Source: Fibrobacterota bacterium
Lineage (GTDB): Bacteria; Fibrobacterota; Chitinivibrionia; Chitinivibrionales; FEN-1185
NCBI GenBank assembly: GCA_003165595.1
Contig: PLWQ01000041.1
Span: 81,986 to 145,985 of the forward strand
DNA: 64,000 nucleotides
Direction: 5' to 3'
Below the pieces are notes generated by a model. That model saw only the letters and a program-made list of their open reading frames with translations. It made no database searches and was not told the DNA's origin. Within the stretch, counting starts at the first letter, position 1. Each line of letters opens with the position of its first letter. Below, piece after piece: positions 58,946 to 64,000 of the stretch. Both the position numbers and the translations under genes were made by a program.

Positions 58946-58953
58946 TATATTAT
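58946..58953 (+). promoter_or_regulatory. TATATTAT box upstream of a CBM gene
   Basis: Octamer 66 bp before the ATG at 59019; TTGACA lies at 58928-58933, rather close (about 12 bp), so which element is -35 is uncertain. Confidence 0.5.
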
Positions 58954-59018
58954 TTCCAGGGGGAAGAGGGCCGACACAATCGGTTGATATCCATTTGGTG
59001 TAACAGAGGGGGGATCGA

Positions 59019-60062
59019 ATGGTTGACGTACGACGTTGTTCCATGTACTTTTTGGCTGCTCTGGCCGCAGGGTTTTTCTTCGTCTCGCTTGCCAATGCCG
59101 CGATTCCCACGGGGTACACCGGCAAGCCTTATCCTCCCGGAAGCGCGCCGCACGAGATTCCGGGACGAGTCAATTTTCATGATTACGATTATGTTCCGCC
59201 GTCGCTCGGGCAGTCCAACAACGTTACTTTTCTCCAGGATGACCAAGCCTACGGTGGGGTTTCGGGTGGCGGGGACGCGGCTGGCAGGGACGGCAAGATT
59301 GCCGGCGTCCCTGTAGACAGCGACAATGCGTGGCCCGCTTTCTTTGCCACAAACAAATCTCCCTACGACCTCGACACCTTCTATGCAGCCGGAAAGAGCT
59401 GGCCGAATGGTGTTCGTTATCCAGATCCCGTTGATACCGCAAAAAAGGACGAATATATCGGCGCAAGCCACGCCGATGGTTGGACGAAGTTCACGATTCA
59501 CGTTCCCAAAGCCGGGAAATATTGGATCAGCTCAATCTTTGCCGAACAAGCGCCTCCGCTCCAATTCCATATCAACTTCATGAACGGCACCCAAACCGTC
59601 AGCACGCCCACTGTCAAATACAACGGTATGCCCGCAAGTTATCACGCATGGATGCAATACAGCGATTTTGCCTCCATTCAACTCGATTCCGGGGTTCAGG
59701 TAATGCAATTTCAGAATGAAGCCAACCACATCAACCAGGACTTCCTGTACATCGCGGCCGATTCCGGCCAATTCACAACCGCGATACGCAGCTCGACTGG
59801 AAAAGCCCCATCCTCAGGATCCTTCAACATCGCGGTAACCCAAAGCGCGGTTCGCTTCTCGCTCCGCGACGCGGGCAGGACAAGGGTGTCGGTTTTCGAC
59901 TGTCTCGGCAGGGAGATTCTCGCTGTGGCGGATCAGAACATGACAGCCGGAACGCACACCGCCGAATTCAACGCAGCAGCACTCAGACAAGGCGTTTATT
60001 TCATGCATGTCAAGCATAACGCGGAGAACGCGGTCGTGAGATTCGAGGTAATTGCCAGGTAA
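59019..60062 (+). CDS. CBM6/35-like secreted protein with sorting domain, third paralogue
   Basis: A 347-residue exported protein; ATG at 59019 behind GAGGGGGG, signal ending SLANA. It has 'GYTGKPYPPGSAPHEIPGRVNFHDYDYVPPS', an acidic insert 'GGVSGGGDAAGRDGKIAGVPVDSDNAWPAFFATN', 'WTKFTIHVPKAGKYWISSIF' and 'FASIQLDSGVQVMQFQNEANHINQDFLYI'. Its sorting tail is 'SAVRFSLRDAGRTRVSVFDCLGREILAVAD...LRQGVYFMHVKHN'. Closely related to the 56792 and 50869 proteins. Followed by its own terminator and two sorting-domain remnants. Confidence 0.88.
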   Translation: MVDVRRCSMYFLAALAAGFFFVSLANAAIPTGYTGKPYPPGSAPHEIPGRVNFHDYDYVPPSLGQSNNVTFLQDDQAYGGVSGGGDAAGRDGKIAGVPVDSDNAWPAFFATNKSPYDLDTFYAAGKSWPNGVRYPDPVDTAKKDEYIGASHADGWTKFTIHVPKAGKYWISSIFAEQAPPLQFHINFMNGTQTVSTPTVKYNGMPASYHAWMQYSDFASIQLDSGVQVMQFQNEANHINQDFLYIAADSGQFTTAIRSSTGKAPSSGSFNIAVTQSAVRFSLRDAGRTRVSVFDCLGREILAVADQNMTAGTHTAEFNAAALRQGVYFMHVKHNAENAVVRFEVIAR

Positions 60063-60094
60063 AAGGAAGACAATTGATCGCATATATCAACTAA

Positions 60095-60132
60095 GAACCC
60101 GCGGGGATTTCTCCCGCGGGTTCTTCTTTTTC
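60095..60132 (+). terminator. Terminator of the 59019 gene
   Basis: Perfect stem GAACCCGCGGG / CCCGCGGGTTC followed by CTTCTTTTTC, about 30 bp after the stop. Confidence 0.9.
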
Positions 60133-60161
60133 CGACCGCGGCAAAGAATCTTATTCCCACG

Positions 60162-60278
60162 ATTGACATCAGAGGTCGCATTGTGCCAAATGCCAGGGCA
60201 GCGCAAAAGCTTGTCCCTGGCATGTATTATATCGTGGCCCCGAACGGAGCCATGAGGCGCATGGTTGTCGGACAGTGA
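60162..60278 (+). pseudogene. Sorting-domain remnant A
   Basis: Frame from 60162 reads IDIRGRIVPNARAAQKLVPG then MYYIVAPNGAMRRMVVGQ and stop. It has the shape of a C-terminal sorting domain (G-R..V...L..G-Y....G....). No upstream gene is left. Type differs from the CBM tails, so it derives from another secreted protein. Confidence 0.65.
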
Positions 60279-60467
60279 TGCCGACAGAACAAAGATCTTG
60301 GTTTTCAACTGCCCCGGCAGGGAAATCATGCCGGTTCTGAACAGAGTCCTTCCGGCGGGCAGTCTTTATAGTCCGATCAATACCGCCGGTTTACGAAAGG
60401 GCATTTGTTCGTGCGCATGAAGCACGGCAACATGAGCAGCGTTGCCAAGCTCCGGATAACCCGGTGA
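60277..60467 (+). pseudogene. Sorting-domain remnant B, frameshifted
   Basis: Frame from 60277 reads DADRTKILVFNCPGREIMPV then LNRVLPAG...GLRKGI, then a one-base shift continues as FVRMKHGNMSSVAKLRITR and stop at 60465-60467. It matches the CBM paralogue tails (DAGRTRVSVFDCLGREI...). It is followed by the GGCCGGA-type terminator. Confidence 0.8.
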
Positions 60468-60500
60468 TAAAAGGCCGGATTTGCAATTCCGGCCTTTCTT
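60468..60500 (+). terminator. Terminator left after remnant B
   Basis: AAAGGCCGGA / TCCGGCCTTTCTT stem; same design as 54318 and 57811. Confidence 0.8.
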
Positions 60501-60522
60501 ACGCAGGTGATCGTGTGGAGCT

Positions 60523-60693
60523 TTATCGGGAAGTTGCCATTCGAACACTATCTTTCCCCGGCGCATTCCTTTCAACCTTTCTTTTTCCGTTAAAAAGCAG
60601 CACCATTTGTGAGGGCGTCATCTTGAGAATGCGTCTGGATAGTGCTTCCCGGCGCTTGCGCTGAAACGCCACGGCATCAAATTTCTTATTCAT
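60523..60693 (-). CDS. Small basic protein overlapping the PIN gene, probable antitoxin partner
   Basis: A 56-residue protein. The ATG at 60693 lies inside the last codons of the PIN gene (8-bp overlap) with GGAG upstream. It begins MNKKFDAVAFQRKRREALSRRILKMTP and is basic and helical. Small proteins with a 'KKFD.V..KR' start are paired with this type of PIN protein elsewhere, which supports a toxin-antitoxin link. It may be shortened at its C-terminus compared with those partners. Function is inferred from position. Confidence 0.65.
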   Translation of the reverse strand: MNKKFDAVAFQRKRREALSRRILKMTPSQMVLLFNGKRKVERNAPGKDSVRMATSR

Positions 60694-61138
60694 GAATTAT
60701 CTCCCTGGGGCTTCGAATCTCAATAACAGGATATCCCATTTTCAAATTGACCGCATTATAAATCCTGATTCTATCAAGGTTGACGATATGCTTGAAATTC
60801 CAGCTGGTAATAAGTTCAACATGATTTACCGTCGCAACGGCGATATGAAGCGTATCAACGCGGAGTTGAAGCGAGAATTTTCCTTCTCTTAAATAAAGGT
60901 TTGATAACTCGACCGCTTCCTCTGATAGTGTGATAATTTCCGCAGTGGTCTCTATTTTTTTGAAAAAAGCCATCACATTGGAAGGCGCACCCTGGATTTC
61001 TTCAACGGTTACAGAGGAGATGACCGGACAGAACAGCCCCATCTCAAACTCATGGAAAAGACGTTTCGTATACCGGGCAAATTCTTCATCGAAGATGCCG
61101 CCAATCACCGAATTGTCTATATAGACTCTCTTTATCAA
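60686..61138 (-). CDS. PIN-domain protein (probable toxin)
   Basis: A 150-residue PIN-like protein; I choose the TTG at 61138 (GGAG upstream), giving LIKRVYIDNSVIGGIFDEEF. Acidic and polar positions expected for PIN are seen in 'VYIDNSVIGG' (D), 'VISSVTVEEIQGAP' (E), 'LQLRVDTLHIAVATVN' (D) and 'LITSWNFKHIVN'. It belongs to the 'YIDNSVIGG' PIN group rather than classical VapC. It overlaps the small partner downstream. It is the last member of the toxin-antitoxin-rich stretch. Confidence 0.85.
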   Translation of the reverse strand: MIKRVYIDNSVIGGIFDEEFARYTKRLFHEFEMGLFCPVISSVTVEEIQGAPSNVMAFFKKIETTAEIITLSEEAVELSNLYLREGKFSLQLRVDTLHIAVATVNHVELITSWNFKHIVNLDRIRIYNAVNLKMGYPVIEIRSPREIIHE

Positions 61139-61570
61139 GCGATCTCCACATAAAAAACCAGAGGCAATGCTACTTCCGGTTTTTCCACGGGGATGCGTCC
61201 TTTCCCCACCCCCATAATATAAAGACATTGGCGGGTAAGAAGCAACAGGAAACCCGTCCTACGCAAGGCGGTTATGCATGGCCTAGTGCGGAAGAACCCG
61301 GATTGCAGATTCGGGCACACCAGATGAGAAAGAGCGATTTACAGAAGGCCACAGTCCGGGGAACCGCGGCACACGAAGTGAATGTCTGGCAGGCCTCCGG
61401 CCATTTGATTACTTGATAATCCGGCAAGTTGCGGCCGTTGATCTGCCCGGACTAAGGCCATTCCTCAACAGGATTTTTGCTGAAATAACGGATTGAAACA
61501 AAGAAGGGACGGAAAACAAACCGGCATTCTACTTTTTGCAAATCCTTCAGAATGCCTTCAAAAATCTTTT
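61139..61570. other. 432-bp intergenic region
   Basis: Between two minus-strand genes. It holds 'GATTTTTGCTGAAATAACGGA' (about 61478-61498), related to 'AATTTTCGCTGAAATAACAGA' downstream of hepT (about 56570-56590), so part of it is repeat-derived. No gene is seen. Confidence 0.45.
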
Positions 61571-64000
61571 CTAGTAGTCCCGAACGCACCGCACTGAATA
61601 GCCGTTGATTTCAGTACCCATGTCCTCGCCTACACCACTCGAAAGAATTGTATAAATGTCTGCCGCTCCCGTTGCATATTCAGTTGTAGTCCAGAATCCA
61701 GCTTCCCAAGTAATAGAGAATGTACCATTCCAGCGAACAGCGCTCGGCAAAGCGGTAAACCCCGTTGAATTGGTCGCGCCAGTATTGGGTGACCAATAAG
61801 CCGTTCCTGTATCCCTTAGATCGTTTGAGACTGTTTGAACATTGGTACCTAAGTAATTTTGAAGCTCCACCCATTCAGCCACTGTCGGTACATGCCAGCC
61901 AGATGGCGCCAGTTTTCCCGTATTAACTGCGTACCAATTGTAAATAGCACCATAGGGATTTTTGTAACTGGCTGAATCGTTTTTATACCAGCAAAATATG
62001 GCCGTGCCACTATTATTCACCCAGGATGCGCTATCCTGCACTGATATGATAGCCGTTCCATCACGATATTTCGTGGTCTTCAAATTCTGCACCATCCACA
62101 CCTGCGTTCCAATCGTGACCTCAGTGTACACATTTCCGTCCGCATCTTTGATCGACCATTTCGCGTAAACAGTAATATTTTGGGTAACGGGCGTCGTCGC
62201 AGTGAAAGCAGTTCCTGCTCCCTTTGTCCCCGTCCACCAGCCATCGAATACATAGCTGGTCTTCAAAGGCGCAGACGGTAACGTTCCAACGGTTGTTGCG
62301 GGCGTTGTGACGGTTATCGACGTTGGATACGGTGCAGTGGTCGCGGACTGTCCATCAAAGTTGACTATGTATGAATTTGCTGTCCACTTCGCATACAGAA
62401 CAACATTGGCGTTGCCTATTGCAAAAGTAGAGCCAACAGGTCTATCGGCCCCTGTTCCCGCCGCATTGGTATTCCATCCGCTAAAGGTGTAACCGGTCCT
62501 GGCAAGGTTCCCCGTGTTGTCAAGCACGGAAACAGTTACCCCATTCGTATACTTGTTTGTATCCATCGGCACCGTTCCGGTCGTGCTGTTGTTTGCATTG
62601 TATGTCACCGTATACACCGGCGTCCATTTGGCATACAGGGTAATTGAAGCGGTTATGGGCGTGGTGAACAAAAACGCGGTTGTCAATGCCTGATCCGCAT
62701 ACCATCCCGCAAAGATAAAACCGGCTTGCGTGGGTGCCGCCGGGCTGGTCGCGGTGCCTCCGTAGGCAATTGCCTGTGCAGCCACCGTGCTTCCGCCGTT
62801 GGAATTAAAGGTTACGGTGTCTTGCTTTATGGTCCATTTCGCATACAGCACGACGTTTGCATTGCCCATTGCAAATGTGGCTGCGCTCGCGTATGATGTT
62901 CCGGTCCCGTCCGCCGCAGTGTTCCATCCGTTAAAATTGTAGCCCGTTCTTGTCAATCCGCCCGGAGCCTTGACCGTTACGGTTGCGCTTTGCGCATAAG
63001 TGTTAGCGTCAATCGGGATCGTGGTCACATCGCCGCCGTTGGCATTATAGGTGACCGTATACGTCGGTATCAGCGACCATTTCGCATAAAGTGTCACGTT
63101 GGCAGCGCCCATCAAGAATGTTGCCGCGGCGTTATATGACGTCCCGGTCCCGTCCGCTGCCGTGTTCCACCCGGCGAAGGAATAGCCCGTTCTCGTTAAT
63201 GAGCCTGCCGCCTTGACCGTAACCGTTGCACCCTGCTGATAGGCGTTAGCGTCAACCGGGACTTGAGAGGCATCACCGCCATTGGCGTTGTAGGTGACTG
63301 TGTAGGTCACGTTCTGTGTCCAGACCGCGTAGAGCGTAATATTGGCGCCGGGCATCGCAAGGTTAGCGCCAGTTGCGTAGGTCGTTCCTGACCCATCCGC
63401 CGCAGTGTTCCAACTCGCAAATGTGTAGCCCGTGCGGGCAAGATTCCCCGAGTTCGTTTTAATGGTCACGCTCGCGCCTTGCTGGTAGGCGTTGGCATCC
63501 GTTGGCGCTGTGCCGCTGGTGTTGTTGTTGCCGCTGTAAGTGACGGTGTATGTCGGGCTCTGGGTCCATACCGCATACAGCGTGACGTTGGCGCTGCCCA
63601 TTGTCAAAGTCGCTCCCGTGGCGTAGGTTGTCCCTGAGCCGTCGGCCGCGGCGTTCCAACCGGCAAAGGTGTAACTGGTGCGAGCAAGGTTCCCTGAGTT
63701 CGTCTTGACGGTCACGCTTGCGCCTTGCTGGTAGGCGTTGGCATCCGTGGGCGCTGTGCCGCTGCTGTTGTTGTTGCCGCTGTAGGTGACCGTGTAGGTC
63801 GGGTTCTGCGTCCATACCGCATACAGCGTGACGTTGGTGCTGCCCATTGTCAAGGTTGCTCCCGTGGCGTAAGTTGTCCCTGAGCCGTCGGCCGCGGCGT
63901 TCCATCCGGCAAATGTGTAACCGGTGCGAACAAGGTTGCCGGTGTTGGCCTTGACATTTACGCTTGCTCCCTGCTCATAGGCGTTGGCATCCGTGGGCGC
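61571..64000 (-). CDS. B-repeat (InlB-type)/FISUMP surface protein, N-terminus off window
   Basis: The frame is open from the stop at 61571 to the window edge, so at least 809 residues are visible. It consists of about seven to eight Listeria-Bacteroides-type B-repeats (Flg_new; 'YTVTYSGNNNTSGTAPTDANAYQQGASVTVKTNSGNLARTGYTFAGWNTAADGSGTTYATG'). Those nearest the N-terminus are almost identical; later ones diverge ('VTYNANGGDVTTIPID', 'VTFNSNGGSTVAAQ'). The last ~190 residues are a FISUMP domain (DADGNVYTEVTIGTQVWMVQNL, YNWYAVNTGKLAPSGWHVPT, INGYSVRCVRDY). The fragment at 58360 suggests the missing start is a lipoprotein signal. It should be a surface stalk with FISUMP at the tip; ligand unknown. 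Confidence 0.9.
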   Translation of the reverse strand, partial: APTDANAYEQGASVNVKANTGNLVRTGYTFAGWNAAADGSGTTYATGATLTMGSTNVTLYAVWTQNPTYTVTYSGNNNSSGTAPTDANAYQQGASVTVKTNSGNLARTSYTFAGWNAAADGSGTTYATGATLTMGSANVTLYAVWTQSPTYTVTYSGNNNTSGTAPTDANAYQQGASVTIKTNSGNLARTGYTFASWNTAADGSGTTYATGANLAMPGANITLYAVWTQNVTYTVTYNANGGDASQVPVDANAYQQGATVTVKAAGSLTRTGYSFAGWNTAADGTGTSYNAAATFLMGAANVTLYAKWSLIPTYTVTYNANGGDVTTIPIDANTYAQSATVTVKAPGGLTRTGYNFNGWNTAADGTGTSYASAATFAMGNANVVLYAKWTIKQDTVTFNSNGGSTVAAQAIAYGGTATSPAAPTQAGFIFAGWYADQALTTAFLFTTPITASITLYAKWTPVYTVTYNANNSTTGTVPMDTNKYTNGVTVSVLDNTGNLARTGYTFSGWNTNAAGTGADRPVGSTFAIGNANVVLYAKWTANSYIVNFDGQSATTAPYPTSITVTTPATTVGTLPSAPLKTSYVFDGWWTGTKGAGTAFTATTPVTQNITVYAKWSIKDADGNVYTEVTIGTQVWMVQNLKTTKYRDGTAIISVQDSASWVNNSGTAIFCWYKNDSASYKNPYGAIYNWYAVNTGKLAPSGWHVPTVAEWVELQNYLGTNVQTVSNDLRDTGTAYWSPNTGATNSTGFTALPSAVRWNGTFSITWEAGFWTTTEYATGAADIYTILSSGVGEDMGTEINGYSVRCVRDY
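63240..64000 (-). repeat. 246-bp tandem units of the B-repeat gene
   Basis: Units anchored at 63481, 63727 and about 63973 repeat with a 246-bp (82-codon) period and long identical runs. They continue past the window edge, so the copy number is not known. Confidence 0.88.

Noticed and set aside
63240..64000. Possible satellite or CRISPR repeat
   Set aside because: The 246-bp period is an in-frame B-repeat array.
1..64000. tRNA or rRNA genes, phage genes, transposases
   Set aside because: None recognised on either strand; repeats and toxin-antitoxin genes are the only mobile-like features.

Overview
The window appears to come from a member of the Fibrobacterota (Chitinivibrionia/Chitinispirillum-like side). 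This rests on a TIGR02147-type protein (a Fibrobacter paralogous family), two proteins ending in FISUMP domains (Fibrobacter succinogenes major paralogous domain), many secreted proteins with type IX-like C-terminal sorting domains, a PorV-like barrel, and several beta-glucan/cellulose-type glycoside hydrolases. No rRNA, tRNA, CRISPR array, phage or intact insertion sequence was recognised.

Layout. 1-4.5 kb: minus-strand surface lipoproteins and a TIGR02147 protein. 5.0-15.2 kb: two GH3 enzymes; the second is followed closely by a CsgG/PEGA protein and a lipoprotein-like protein with ten Ig domains and a FISUMP domain, a probable surface polysaccharide-degradation operon. 15.4-18.5 kb: a two-gene minus-strand unit, a single-haem WD40/TPR protein plus a FkbO/RidA-like protein. 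18.7-21.4 kb: an overlapping acetyltransferase/GT4/GT2 surface-glycan operon. 21.6-28.7 kb: LRR lipoprotein, GH16 laminarinase, PD-(D/E)XK-like protein, degenerate cupredoxin and a third GH3. 29-36.8 kb: a CsgG-PorV fusion, a 1526-residue secreted protein and an outer-membrane barrel. 37.1-41.5 kb: a methyltransferase interrupted by an in-frame UGA, an unknown protein, a COG2521-like methyltransferase, an Aminopep-family lipoprotein and a secreted protein. 41.8-44.5 kb: Fur-box promoter, fur-feoA-feoB. 44.6-47.9 kb: ferredoxin-type aldo/keto reductase, MFS transporter, secreted peroxiredoxin. 48.0-49.5 kb: a lipoprotein and an overlapping radical SAM/SPASM enzyme (rSAM/lipoprotein system).

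49.7-61.1 kb is a fast-evolving accessory region. Paralogous CBM6/35-like secreted proteins with sorting domains alternate with toxin-antitoxin genes (three nucleotidyltransferases, a frameshifted hepT, vapBC, and a PIN/small-protein pair), a 355-bp duplicated vapC segment, orphan sorting-domain fragments, orphan terminators and FISUMP/B-repeat fragments. 61.6-64 kb is a minus-strand B-repeat/FISUMP protein that runs off the window.

Functionally the window is dominated by the cell surface: capture and hydrolysis of beta-glucans, the envelope apparatus that exports or displays those proteins, glycan decoration, and iron uptake. The least understood candidates are the rSAM/lipoprotein pair, the haem-propeller/FkbO-like pair, the GH3 enzymes whose sorting-like module is N-terminal, the CsgG-PorV fusion, and the toxin-antitoxin/sorting-domain recombination region.
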